Part shown: positions 52,832 through 62,641 of the stretch, in pieces | How positions within the stretch are numbered: position 1 is the first letter of the stretch | Layout of the letters: the number at the start of each line of letters is the position of its first letter | Made by a program: the position numbers and the translations under genes | The notes under the pieces: generated by a model | Told to the model about the DNA's origin: nothing | Database searches by the model: none | What the model saw: only the letters and a program-made list of their open reading frames with translations | From: Pantoea cypripedii | GTDB taxonomy: Bacteria > Pseudomonadota > Gammaproteobacteria > Enterobacterales > Enterobacteriaceae | Assembly (NCBI RefSeq): GCF_002095535.1 | Contig: NZ_MLJI01000001.1 | Location: 3,027,832-3,091,831, forward strand | Direction: 5' to 3' | Length of the DNA stretch: 64,000 nucleotides

Positions 52832-54001
52832 TTGAAAAAACATACACCCTGGTTTTTGACATTAATGGTTTCACTGCTTCCTTTAAAAAGCATGGCGCAG
52901 GTCGCCCCGGATCCGCTGCTGGCTTCGCAAATCGTTGATCGTTATGCCGAACACATCTTTTACGGCAGTGGTGCCGTGGGGATGGCGCTGGTGGCCATTG
53001 ATGGCAATCAACGGGTTTTCGCCAGCTTTGGTGAAACCCGCCCGGGCAGCAACGTGCGGCCACAGCAGGATTCGCTGATCCGTATTGCCTCGCTGAGTAA
53101 GCTGATGACCAGCGAAGTGATGGTGAAAATGGCTGAACGCGGCCAGATTCGCCTCGACGATCCGTTAAGCAAATACGCTCCCGCAGGAATGCGTGTACCG
53201 AGCTACAACGGCCAACCAATTCGCCTGATTAACCTGTCCACCCATACCAGCGGCCTGCCACGCGAACAACCGGGCGGCAAACCACATCGTCCGGTGTTCA
53301 ACTGGCCGACGCGTAGCGACCGCTGGCAGTGGTTATCACGCGCCTCGCTCAAAGTGGCCCCCGGAGTGGATGCGTCTTATTCGAACCTCGGCTATGACCT
53401 TCTGAGCGATGCCCTGGCGCAGGCGGCGGGTAAACCCTACCCGGCGTTGTTCCAGCAGTTGATCACGCGTCCGCTGGGGATGAAGGACACCACCTTTACC
53501 CCATCGCCGGATCAGTGCCAACGTCTGATGATTGCCGAAAAAGGCACCAGCCCGTGTAATAACACCCTGGCGGCGACGGGTAGCGGTGGCGTGTATTCGA
53601 CCCCCGATGATATGGGACGCTGGATGCAGCAGTTCCTCAACTCCGCCGTGAATAAGCGCACCGCGCAGATCGACCGGCTGCAAACGCTGATTTATCGCCG
53701 TGACCAACTGAATAAAGTGGAAGGGATGGATGTACCCGGCCGGGCCGATGCGCTGGGCATGGGTTGGGTGTATATGGGACCGAAAAACGGCCATCCAGGC
53801 ATCATTCAGAAAACCGGCGGCGGCGGCGGTTTCATCACCTATATGGCGATGGTGCCGCAACATAACATTGGGGTGTTCGTGGTGGTGACGCGTTCGCCGC
53901 TGACGCGCTTCACGCCGATGAGCGATGGCGTCAACGATATGCTGGCCGAACTGGTGGGTAACCAGAGCGGTTCACCGATGATGGTGCAGGCGATTCGTTA
54001 A
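52832..54001 (+). CDS. ampH: Peptidoglycan DD-carboxypeptidase/endopeptidase AmpH
   Basis: A 389-residue class C beta-lactamase-fold penicillin-binding protein, very close to E. coli AmpH. A signal peptide (hydrophobic 7-19) likely cleaves after AQ near residue 23. The catalytic SxxK is S87-L-S-K90, followed by YSNLGYD and QKTGGGGG. It trims peptidoglycan and takes part in recycling. The start is a TTG at 52832, which gives a proper basic signal-peptide head (MKKH); an ATG at 52865 would leave a shorter signal. It is placed beside tktB, unlike in E. coli. Its stop overlaps the convergent ypfG end by 4 bases. Confidence 0.9.
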   Translation: MKKHTPWFLTLMVSLLPLKSMAQVAPDPLLASQIVDRYAEHIFYGSGAVGMALVAIDGNQRVFASFGETRPGSNVRPQQDSLIRIASLSKLMTSEVMVKMAERGQIRLDDPLSKYAPAGMRVPSYNGQPIRLINLSTHTSGLPREQPGGKPHRPVFNWPTRSDRWQWLSRASLKVAPGVDASYSNLGYDLLSDALAQAAGKPYPALFQQLITRPLGMKDTTFTPSPDQCQRLMIAEKGTSPCNNTLAATGSGGVYSTPDDMGRWMQQFLNSAVNKRTAQIDRLQTLIYRRDQLNKVEGMDVPGRADALGMGWVYMGPKNGHPGIIQKTGGGGGFITYMAMVPQHNIGVFVVVTRSPLTRFTPMSDGVNDMLAELVGNQSGSPMMVQAIR

Positions 54002-55070
54002 CGCGATTGTGGGCCATTTTGCGGCTGGCTGACCCACAGGGTTGGCCAGTCGTCACTGCTGTGCCAGGCATCGCAGGTTTTTTCTTCCGCATACTCCGCC
54101 AGCATAAATTCGCTGCCATCAAACTGCCAGCGTGTCGCCGTTCCGCAATCCCCCAGACCACGACCTTTACTGAAGGTGTACAGGAAGCCGCTGCTGGCAT
54201 CGTACTCGGCATTGACCAAATCCAGCTGATTATCGCTACGCGATGGTGGAGTAAACGGCAGGGTTAACGTCAGGCCGCGCGCCACATACGGCTGGCTGCG
54301 CGTCACTTCAAACGCCAGGTCGATAACATTGTACGCGCCGGTTTCGCAGCTGATCAGCAGCAGCGCTTTGCTATCCGTCAACGGCGCGACGCTCACTTCT
54401 CGTCGCATTGGATCAAGTGAACAGCTGTCGGTGTTGATACGCCAGGTACCGTAATCAATCAACCCACTGGTTTCCTCGCGGGTCAATGCCACAGGCTGGG
54501 GTAAGGGGCGGGTAAACGGGGTAACGGCGGCTGCGGCGGCACATCCCATACGACGCGATCACCGCGCTTAACCCAGGCACTTAAACCATTCACCCTGCCC
54601 TGCACATCATCCATCAGCAGTAGCGCGGCTTTCATGCCGTGCAGCGAGATGGATGCTTTGGCTTGCCAGGTGAGCTGGAGAGTATCGGCATCCAGCGTTT
54701 GCGCCAGAAACTCGTCAATGGCGATGGCGTTGCTGGTGGAAAGATGGTGGGGTTCTACGCTCCAGTGTTTGAGATCGGGTTTCATCCGCTGCTGATCCAG
54801 CAACAAATTGTCCTGCAACGCCGCGCCCGGTAATTCGCCGCTGTAAGCGCTGCCATAGTCAATACGCAACAACGGGCGATCGTCCACGCCAGCATGCCGC
54901 GATATCGTCATGACCAATCCATTATCACCCGGAAAACTGCGAGCTACACAAAAAGCCGCATTGTTGCAGGTCAGCTGCCAGTCAGAAAATGACTTTTGCA
55001 GTGGATCCGCCTGCACTCCCGCAGCAAAAAGAAAAAGCAATAAAAGCAGCGATTTCATCCAATACGACAT
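53998..55070 (-). pseudogene. ypfG: ypfG (DUF1176) split by a single-base frameshift
   Basis: Two overlapping minus-strand frames together cover one E. coli YpfG-like protein (DUF1176, secreted, about 350 residues). The N-terminal frame (54483-55070) has a signal peptide (MKSLLLLLFLFAAGVQA) and ends in VWDVPPQPPLP before running out of frame. The C-terminal frame (53998-54549) resumes with PLPQPVALTREETSGLIDYG and contains the conserved CSLDPMRREV and LGDCGTATRWQFDG blocks. Joining them needs a one-base shift at about 54500-54545, in a C-rich stretch with several CCCC runs. It is either a real inactivating deletion or a sequencing error. Function is unknown. Confidence 0.8.
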
Positions 55071-55529
55071 CTAAAAAACCGATCCCCAAATTCTTAGAAA
55101 GAAGATGATAACGCAATGACAACGCTGACACCGGACCTAATCTGTGAGCTGGCCCGAAAAGCGGTGCTAACTGCCGAAAAAGACGTCGCTTTGAGCGATC
55201 TGTGCGGATAAGACTGAGCTGTCATCATCCTTGCCGAATGAATTCCGCTCAATCGGATTTGTCGCACAATTACCCAGGGTGATGAAGAAGATCCCCGTTT
55301 TCGCCACGCTGATTATTTAGAATATCTGCCGTCGTCACAAAATCGTCATAAATTGATATGTTACGATAAACAGGTTTAGCTCAGATGCCGTATTAACTTC
55401 ACTCCATTTCCCGCTGGCACGGGTACAATCGAATATTGTGATAAAGGGATGGCAGAATTCCTTCTTTTAATTATTTGGCAGGGAAGTCTCGCCAGAGTAA
55501 CAATCTATCATCAGGGATCAGGATGAAAT
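55071..55529. other. Non-coding region upstream of the accessory island
   Basis: A 459-base interval between ypfG and the island. A 31-codon open frame (55116-55211, MTTLTPDLICELARKAVLTA...) may be a gene remnant. A TGGCAC at 55415-55420 is not followed by a sigma-54 -12 element. No GGAACC/CCAC HrpL box was seen. Promoter not identified. Confidence 0.55.
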
Positions 55530-58500
55530 ATGCTAAGCAGCAGCGCAATTAATGCCATGGTAAATAAACCACCTGTCACTCAACCAATATGCAGAAAGGA
55601 AATCACCAGGCATATACAAACAATTAATAATATATCTACTCCACGAAATCTGATTGACCGGCCTATGTCATCCTTAGGTGTGTCTTCAGCACAAGCCAAC
55701 ACCCTACGGCCTGCTCGTTTAGAATTATCAACCCGGCCAAAGAAAGCGATATATCATCCTCAATCCAGCAGATGCGCAGATGTTCCTGCCCGGCAGGTTG
55801 TTCAACAGTTTCGTGATAATGAGCGATTGATCGAGCAGTTACCCACAGTCACCGAGCAGCTGAGCGAGTCAAAATCTTATCACATCAGAAGATTTTCCAG
55901 CCAGTGTGACGATATTTTCAATAAGAAAGAAGGATTGAGAAAAAAGATACGACAGAAGGCGAAAAACGCCTGGGAAAGAAATAAAACAATCATCAATAAA
56001 AAGTTAGAAAAAACAGACAATGAAAAATTAAAAATACTCTTTAATACTGTCTCCGCAGTTTGCGCCGATCGACAAACCCATCACTTAGATGTGTTTTGGC
56101 ATGATGTCTTATCGCTATCCACAACATGTCAGCAAAGGAAAAACTACCGCAGATTATGGGAGTTTATCGTGAATAATCCTCACCTGGAAACTTTCCTCAC
56201 TCAGTTTGACCTGTGGACAGGCATTGAAGATGAAATCAGGGAGATGCTATCCAATAACAACAATAAATTCTTCATGGTCATCAATGATACACAAAAAGAC
56301 TTACTGGATAAATTACAGCTGCTTTGCGCCCCCATTGAGACCCAATACTATCATCAATTATGCGAAATTGACTATAACGGTAAAACCACCAGTGAGGTAA
56401 TCGAATCACTTATCAATAACACAGGTTTGCAGGAAGTATTGAGTGAAACCACCAGTGGCAGAGAATTATGGCGCGAATTAAACAGCTTGCCGACGGTGTT
56501 TAAGCTCGATGTATTAAAAAATGAAATCGACGATCTACTGACTGAATATAAAGAGAACAGTGCAGAACTGAAGAGGCTGAAACAGGGAACGCTTGTTAAG
56601 CGTATCAGTGAGAGCTTCAATATATTGTATCGAATACCCAGAGTTCTCGGTGATTTAAAAAAGCGCATTGAAAACAAAGTCGAATTTGGTGAAGTACATA
56701 TCCTGTATCAGGATCTATTTTTCAATGCCCTGGATCGGTTACAAAATGCCGGTGTGGACGCAACCCTTAAATCATTGCTGACCCGAGATACTGATTTTCA
56801 GGATATGGTGGTTGATGACATCGATCTTGAAGAGATAGCGAAGCAGGTATCACCGAATTTGTTGTATGACCCGACAGAATGCTATGAGTTTATTTGTATG
56901 GCTTCGATGCTGGATGCCAGCCAGGTGATTGCCGAAAACATCGGAGATACAAGGCAATTATATCATTTGCTGAGGAGCTATTATCCTGCACCACGGGAAG
57001 TTGATGCATTTTTCGCCGCACACCAGGAAAACATGGGCAGTGGTTATGATCGGGGAATTATGCTGGCAATCAGTCACCTTCTGCCTCCCGCCCTGAACTG
57101 GAAGATGCGGGAAAGGCTATTACTGGCAGTAACCGGGACCAGCGCTTACGACATCCCTCCCCTCAATGAATTCCTGCTGAACATTGAAGAAAGCATCATC
57201 AGTGCGCTAAATCCCGCCAGATTAGAACAGCGTTATCAGCAAGGTTTGCATCTCGACCCGTACCTGGTCGATAAGCTGAAAATCTCAGGGGAGCAGCAAG
57301 CACACATTAAGGAAATCGTCATGGATTTCCTGCTGTCACGTAACAGGTATGCCGATGCAGACAGTAAACTGCCTCAATTCAAAGTCGATATCGCGACAAT
57401 CCTTAAGTTGTTACCCGAAAAATTATCTTTTGACCTTGCAACTCACTCACTGCGCCCGTCCCATTTTTTTAAGTATCATGCGATAACAAGTAATACCCTG
57501 CTGACGGAAACACTGGTCAAAGAAATTGATCACTTATATATTCTGCATAAATTTCTCGATAAAATGCTGGATGAGACATTTGCAGCACACTCACAAATCA
57601 CTCGATTGAATGAAATAGTCGCTAATACGAATATTAACTACGACATTGCGATCTATTCAAATATCGCCCTGGCATTGGTGGAAAACAATCCATTCTCTCC
57701 TGAGTCTGAGCTGGAGATTCACCGGGCCATCAAAGATCTGTTTTCCAGTGATGAAATGGTGGCACTTATCAGCGATGAAACCACACCATTAGCGCAGGAA
57801 CTGGCAGAGATCCGGCAATCTCTGTCAATATATCCGACAATTGCGGCCAGTAATTTCTTCGCTAAAGCTGCGGGAATGGGTATCTGGGTGGATTCTGACG
57901 GCCAGAAAAACAGCATTAAACTGCTGGGTGATTCCATTACTGCTGATATCACCAATGAGGAGCGGAGCTGCCAGATTCTTTCTTATATCCTGAGAAGGTC
58001 CTTCGCAGCTGCCGATGTTCTGGAATTAGCCGCAGATACCGGCACCGGTCAGCCTCATCATTTTCTTAACACCCTGACCAACGGATTAATTACCCAGATA
58101 AATAGTTTAATCGCCACTGAACTGGACACGGCACTTGCCGCTTTCGATCCTGGCGCTAAAGAGGGTGACCGTTATACCAATACAGCCTGTAAGCTTATAG
58201 AAGGTGCATCTCCGCGTCTTGTTTTAAAAGATCTTTGTAAAACCGGCAACGACAAAGATGACAAAGCCATTGGTCAAACATTTACCGAAGATCAATTCGC
58301 GCATATCAGAAAAGAATTATTAACACTACTGGCTAAAGGCGGGGAGGATCATCGTAAAGATATCAGTCAAATATTCGGCGATCTGCGGAAAACCATAGCG
58401 AGCGATGAAAACAACCATATCAATTACTTACTCAAGTGCCTTAACCTGTTCAGAGAGCTACAAAGCCAGGAGAGCAGCTTATCATCTGGTGAAATTTATC

Positions 58501-60230
58501 AGAAAATCATTGATAGAGTTTATGAAAGAGGAATTCCTTCACGTATTGCCAAAACAGGACAAAAACTTACTGAAGCCGATTTACTGGAATATTTTATTCT
58601 GGAGAACGAAAGAGGGATCCATACTGAAAGCGCTAAAAAATTTATCCAGTCCATCAATCAAAAACACCGATTATCTGACTCCCTGCTCTATTCCATTACC
58701 TTGCTTGAACCTTTCCTGGCTGATGCATTAACCTGGCGACAGGATGAAATTGATGCTGAGAATAAAAAAATCATTGCCGAACAAGAGCTGGAACTGGCGC
58801 TTCTGGCTTATGCTACCGCCACTCAGGCGGAGTGTGATATGGCCGAATATCGGGCCGACCGTGAAGCCCGCGATGCGGAAAATGACTATGAAAAAGCCAT
58901 CGATTCAGACAATAAGTATGAACACTATGAGAAACTTACTGAGGAATGGAAATGGCTTTTCTATCTCGGGACGCAGTTTTCCAATTACTGGATAGAAATG
59001 CACCGATCGGTTTTTGTTTATATCAATACTAACGTCACAGAAACCCGCACAACCAATATTTCCTATGCCACAGGCGAAGAGACTGAAACGCAAAACATTC
59101 AGTCATCGAATCCTGGCATGACGATGATCAGGTTTAAACTCTGCGATATCCTCGATAAGAATGGGCATATTGACTATAAAAAGATTAATGAAACCATTCA
59201 GGATAAATATAACTCCACATTTCAGATACAACATATTCAGTTCACTCCATTCCTTGATATACAACCACTCACCATACCCAATGAAGGTTCTGGAGATGCC
59301 AGGGTTGCGACAATCACCGAACGCTATGATGTTGAAGTTATTTCGGCGATGGATATCCAAAAAGGCAGCTATATGCATAATCTTCCGAGCAGACCACCTG
59401 AGTTTCCGTTCTGTAATGCCCCACCAGGGCCTGTTAGCCTGAGAAATTATTCTGAAGTGATTCGGGAACCTGCCAGAACGAAAGAAGTTAGCGCTAAGGT
59501 ATCCTCCGCTATTCAGGCAATGAAAAAGATCCATCACCCGCGTGGGGGGTTCAACCCTGACGCACAAGCGCGGAGCTTAGCAACACCTCAGGGGGCACTG
59601 ATACGGCAACGGGCGAATAATGCCTGGTGTACGCGGGTAGAGGATTCACTGCGCCTGCTCACACAGCATCGCCCGGAAAACTTGTATCATGCCAGGCCTG
59701 CGGTACAACCGTTGCAAAGCGCAATCCTGAGCGCAGCCTCCGCTTCAACGGGTAAAAAAATTATTGTTATAGATGACAAGGATCGTGGTCATTTATATAA
59801 GCCAGGCAAAGGGGCCGAACGTTCTGGTCAGCCACTGGTGCCTCAACCCGGTAATATGGCAAACCAGGGAAACATTGCACAAATAATACCCTCAGCAATG
59901 CTGAAAGATGCCTCCGCAGGGAAAACCTTAGTATTACAGCAGGATGGTGCAGGAAGATTTAATTCCGTACGGATTCAGCCACTGGATGCTTCCACATATA
60001 AATCTAGCGTCATGCCAATGGAAACCGACATTCGCACAGCCATAGATCATCCCGCCGTCAGACAATTACCCCCGGCGATATTAAGTGAGGCTGATAATGT
60101 GCTAAACGCTATCACCACTTCCTATTATATGACTGCGGAGGACCAATCTGAACCGTCGGCTCAACACTCTAACTTTCCAATTCGCACAAAAATCCTGTTG
60201 GATCTCAATCTGACTGATAATGAGGGTTAA
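55530..60230 (+). CDS. Very large protein of unknown family (1566 aa), candidate secreted effector/toxin
   Basis: I do not recognise this protein. It has no signal peptide and no membrane helix. The first ~90 residues are polar, basic and probably unstructured; most of the rest is predicted helical by composition. A charged, Ala/Glu-rich coiled-coil candidate spans about 1071-1150. Residues about 1150-1300 hold a more beta-like segment (FVYINTNVTETRTTNISYATG). The C-terminal 300 residues are Pro/Ser-rich. No conserved catalytic motif is apparent. The gene is clearly AT-rich with many AGA/ATA/AAA codons, unlike the neighbours, pointing to acquisition. The ATG at 55530 follows an AGGA site. It is followed 50 bases later by an OTU-like gene, probably in the same transcript. 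Confidence 0.75.
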   Translation: MLSSSAINAMVNKPPVTQPICRKEITRHIQTINNISTPRNLIDRPMSSLGVSSAQANTLRPARLELSTRPKKAIYHPQSSRCADVPARQVVQQFRDNERLIEQLPTVTEQLSESKSYHIRRFSSQCDDIFNKKEGLRKKIRQKAKNAWERNKTIINKKLEKTDNEKLKILFNTVSAVCADRQTHHLDVFWHDVLSLSTTCQQRKNYRRLWEFIVNNPHLETFLTQFDLWTGIEDEIREMLSNNNNKFFMVINDTQKDLLDKLQLLCAPIETQYYHQLCEIDYNGKTTSEVIESLINNTGLQEVLSETTSGRELWRELNSLPTVFKLDVLKNEIDDLLTEYKENSAELKRLKQGTLVKRISESFNILYRIPRVLGDLKKRIENKVEFGEVHILYQDLFFNALDRLQNAGVDATLKSLLTRDTDFQDMVVDDIDLEEIAKQVSPNLLYDPTECYEFICMASMLDASQVIAENIGDTRQLYHLLRSYYPAPREVDAFFAAHQENMGSGYDRGIMLAISHLLPPALNWKMRERLLLAVTGTSAYDIPPLNEFLLNIEESIISALNPARLEQRYQQGLHLDPYLVDKLKISGEQQAHIKEIVMDFLLSRNRYADADSKLPQFKVDIATILKLLPEKLSFDLATHSLRPSHFFKYHAITSNTLLTETLVKEIDHLYILHKFLDKMLDETFAAHSQITRLNEIVANTNINYDIAIYSNIALALVENNPFSPESELEIHRAIKDLFSSDEMVALISDETTPLAQELAEIRQSLSIYPTIAASNFFAKAAGMGIWVDSDGQKNSIKLLGDSITADITNEERSCQILSYILRRSFAAADVLELAADTGTGQPHHFLNTLTNGLITQINSLIATELDTALAAFDPGAKEGDRYTNTACKLIEGASPRLVLKDLCKTGNDKDDKAIGQTFTEDQFAHIRKELLTLLAKGGEDHRKDISQIFGDLRKTIASDENNHINYLLKCLNLFRELQSQESSLSSGEIYQKIIDRVYERGIPSRIAKTGQKLTEADLLEYFILENERGIHTESAKKFIQSINQKHRLSDSLLYSITLLEPFLADALTWRQDEIDAENKKIIAEQELELALLAYATATQAECDMAEYRADREARDAENDYEKAIDSDNKYEHYEKLTEEWKWLFYLGTQFSNYWIEMHRSVFVYINTNVTETRTTNISYATGEETETQNIQSSNPGMTMIRFKLCDILDKNGHIDYKKINETIQDKYNSTFQIQHIQFTPFLDIQPLTIPNEGSGDARVATITERYDVEVISAMDIQKGSYMHNLPSRPPEFPFCNAPPGPVSLRNYSEVIREPARTKEVSAKVSSAIQAMKKIHHPRGGFNPDAQARSLATPQGALIRQRANNAWCTRVEDSLRLLTQHRPENLYHARPAVQPLQSAILSAASASTGKKIIVIDDKDRGHLYKPGKGAERSGQPLVPQPGNMANQGNIAQIIPSAMLKDASAGKTLVLQQDGAGRFNSVRIQPLDASTYKSSVMPMETDIRTAIDHPAVRQLPPAILSEADNVLNAITTSYYMTAEDQSEPSAQHSNFPIRTKILLDLNLTDNEG

Positions 60231-60280
60231 GGTTTTATATTCTTAAAAAAACAAGCGAACTATTAAATAAGGAGATTGAT

Positions 60281-61861
60281 ATGTTAACGACCAGTATAGA
60301 ATCTTACCGCAAAAGTGCAATATCTAAGCTGCACCAACACAATAAAGAAATAACGAAAAAACTCCCCACGCTCACCCATGTCTCCAACCGTGGCTTACAC
60401 GCGGGTGATCGGCATATTACGACATTATTATCGAATCGTTCATCCGAGTTAGGTTCTAAACATCAACGCTCAAGAATTAAAGTGCCTGATTTCCAGTCGC
60501 TGCGTCATGAGCAAGGCTCATCATACAAGCCAGAAGATGCCAGTAAACGCCCCATGCCTAAGCTGTTTTTTGAAGTCTTCAATGAACCAGCCAAAAAAGT
60601 CAAAAACACCACTGAACATGCCGGAGATACAACGGTTAGTAGCATACTAAAAAATACCGCAAGAAAATCTATTGTAAAAAAATCAATAGCATCACATAGC
60701 AAAAATATTGGTTCCCCTTCTCAAGGTCTGACACCTGATCATATCAAGAAAATAACACTACAAAACATACGCACCGATGGTTACTGGAATAACAACGCCG
60801 CAGATTTAGCGGTTTATGGTGTTGCTGGTTCCCTGGATACCCGGCTGTATATTGAGGACCATACCTGTCGGGGTGGAGAAGTTCAATATTGCTCCATTAG
60901 TCAAACACCCAATCCGCAAAGTATGATTCACCTGCGCAGAGTCTGGCAGGATGGTCTCGAACATTACCAGTATATTGATAACAACAATCAAGCCCATAAC
61001 GTTACCAATGATGGGAATTGTCTTTTCCGTGCGATTGCCCTTGCCAGAAACAATGATGAAAGTCATTATTCAGAATTCAGAGAAAGAGCAGCCAATTATA
61101 TTGATGAAAACTGGGAAAATTACAAAGACACCGCTATTGTCGACGATAAAGACATCATGTCAGCCACCCAGAGTTCAGACTATTACGATAAAAACAAAAG
61201 ATTCATTTCATTATGGGAATCAATAAAAACAGTTGCTGAAAAGAAAAACATGGACTGGAGCAAGCTACATAATAGTGAAAACAATTTAATCCGCATTCTC
61301 ACTGGCGGCATTGCCGATCCTGAGAAAATCTTAACGAGTCTGAATAACAGAGACTTACAAAACCTGAGTTATGCCTCCAGTGGCCTGAACAAGGTGACTG
61401 AAAATTTCATCACCAGAAAACAGAAGCCTGAAGATAATGATTTAAGAACACTCAATCACATTCCCTGTCAGGCAAAAGATGGCTCCATAGTCAGGATGGA
61501 TTTAGAGCTATTGAATAGATTTGATGAGAGAGTGTCCTTTATCGATAGCGAAGAGCTTGAAGGCCCCGGAGAACTTATCTATTTTAATAAACATGCAGAT
61601 ACCTGGTATGCCATGGTCCATGAAGCGCAGAAGATCATGATGGGGCAGGGAAATTACCTGCCACGACAATTAACCAGTAAACTTCATACTGACTATCCCA
61701 TTAATCCACGAGACTTGTTTATTACTAACTTTCCGCTGGATAACTTATATGATCTGGCTGATGAGGAGTCAGGAGACGCTCATCGGGATTGGTATAATAC
61801 TGTCCTGCAACAGAATTTAGCGTATTTTAAATTCTTAGATGAACATTATCCTGGACAGTGA
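60281..61861 (+). CDS. OTU-like cysteine protease domain protein, candidate effector
   Basis: A 526-residue soluble protein without signal peptide. The N-terminal ~150 residues are basic and low in structure (a typical export/translocation region, by inference). A catalytic-type motif TNDGNCLFRAIALA places a Cys at C247, matching the OTU deubiquitinase signature D-G-N-C-L/F-F-R-A. The expected His position near the end of the domain reads ADTWYAMVHE (around 439-448), with Trp where OTUs usually have HY; H438 or H447 might substitute. The gene is AT-rich like its upstream neighbour and has an AAGGAGA ribosome-binding site. OTU proteases remove ubiquitin, a eukaryotic modifier, so a host-directed role is plausible but unproven. 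Confidence 0.7.
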   Translation: MLTTSIESYRKSAISKLHQHNKEITKKLPTLTHVSNRGLHAGDRHITTLLSNRSSELGSKHQRSRIKVPDFQSLRHEQGSSYKPEDASKRPMPKLFFEVFNEPAKKVKNTTEHAGDTTVSSILKNTARKSIVKKSIASHSKNIGSPSQGLTPDHIKKITLQNIRTDGYWNNNAADLAVYGVAGSLDTRLYIEDHTCRGGEVQYCSISQTPNPQSMIHLRRVWQDGLEHYQYIDNNNQAHNVTNDGNCLFRAIALARNNDESHYSEFRERAANYIDENWENYKDTAIVDDKDIMSATQSSDYYDKNKRFISLWESIKTVAEKKNMDWSKLHNSENNLIRILTGGIADPEKILTSLNNRDLQNLSYASSGLNKVTENFITRKQKPEDNDLRTLNHIPCQAKDGSIVRMDLELLNRFDERVSFIDSEELEGPGELIYFNKHADTWYAMVHEAQKIMMGQGNYLPRQLTSKLHTDYPINPRDLFITNFPLDNLYDLADEESGDAHRDWYNTVLQQNLAYFKFLDEHYPGQ

Positions 61862-61869
61862 CCAACATA

Positions 61870-61895
61870 AAAGCAGGGAGTCATCCCTGCTTTTA
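61870..61895. terminator. Terminator at the end of the island
   Basis: Hairpin AAAGCAGGGA / TCCCTGCTTTTATTTT begins 9 bases after the stop of the OTU-like gene and also serves the convergent nudK. Confidence 0.8.
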
Positions 61896-61903
61896 TTTTC
61901 CCA

Positions 61904-62482
61904 TCAGGCTTTGAGCCAGCCCGCTATCTGCGCATGTTGCAGCAACATAATGGTTTTGCCGTCACAAATACGACCATTCTTCACCATCGCCATCGCCTCC
62001 GGAAAAGGCAGCTCCAGTACCGCGATCTCTTCGTCCTCTACGCCGCCGCCATTATTCGTGCGTTGCGCCTCGCTATATTCCGCCGCGAAAAAGTGCACAA
62101 TTTCAGTGACGCCACCGGGTGACATGTAAGCCTGCCAAAGTTTTTCAACTTTGCCTACCTGATAACCGGTCTCCTCGATCGCCTCTTTGCGGATGCAATC
62201 CTCTGGGGTGTCGTCATCCAGCAACCCGGCACAGGCCTCGATCAGCTCACCGCTCTCGTTACCATTAAGGTAAGTGGCGATACGGAACTGACGTATCAGC
62301 ACCACGCTGTTTTTTTCACGGTTATACAGCAGGATAGTGGCACCGTTGCCGCGATCGTAGACTTCACGTTTGTGACGCAGCACTTCGCCATTGTTGCGGG
62401 TGATTTCGTAGGTAAAGTTGCGCAGTACGAACCAATTTTCTGACAGCAACTTCTCTTTGATGATGTTGATCTTTAACGGCAT
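61904..62482 (-). CDS. nudK: Nudix hydrolase NudK (GDP-mannose pyrophosphatase)
   Basis: A 192-residue Nudix hydrolase matching E. coli NudK (191) in length and in the blocks [19 protein letters not shown] and [20 protein letters not shown]. The Nudix box is [15 protein letters not shown]. It cleaves GDP-mannose and similar nucleotide sugars. The ATG at 62482 has a GGAG ribosome-binding site; the frame runs 12 codons further upstream. In E. coli nudK lies next to ypfG; here the island separates them. Confidence 0.94.
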   Translation of the reverse strand: MPLKINIIKEKLLSENWFVLRNFTYEITRNNGEVLRHKREVYDRGNGATILLYNREKNSVVLIRQFRIATYLNGNESGELIEACAGLLDDDTPEDCIRKEAIEETGYQVGKVEKLWQAYMSPGGVTEIVHFFAAEYSEAQRTNNGGGVEDEEIAVLELPFPEAMAMVKNGRICDGKTIMLLQHAQIAGWLKA

Positions 62483-62570
62483 GACCACTCCACAGCAAAT
62501 TTCGAGGGAGCCTGGCATGATAGGCCGAAGCCAGTGGGAAAACTATCTTAATTGTATTAACCGTCAAAAC

Positions 62571-62592
62571 GCGCAATAAATTGCGTCGCTAC
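62571..62592. repeat. Dispersed hairpin repeat, degenerate single copy
   Basis: GCGCAATAAATTGCGTCGCTAC, a variant of the repeat at 19226, 37335 and 46922, between nudK and napC. Confidence 0.6.
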
Positions 62593-62641
62593 CGAACAGT
62601 AAAGCAACGCAAGTTATCAGCCGGTTAAAAAAGAACATGCA

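Noticed and set aside
55415..55431. TGGCAC resembling a sigma-54 -24 element upstream of the island
   Set aside because: No GC-containing -12 element at the required spacing.
55071..55529. Search for an HrpL (hrp) box that would mark the island genes as type III effectors
   Set aside because: No GGAACC-N15/16-CCAC match was found, so type III control is not supported.
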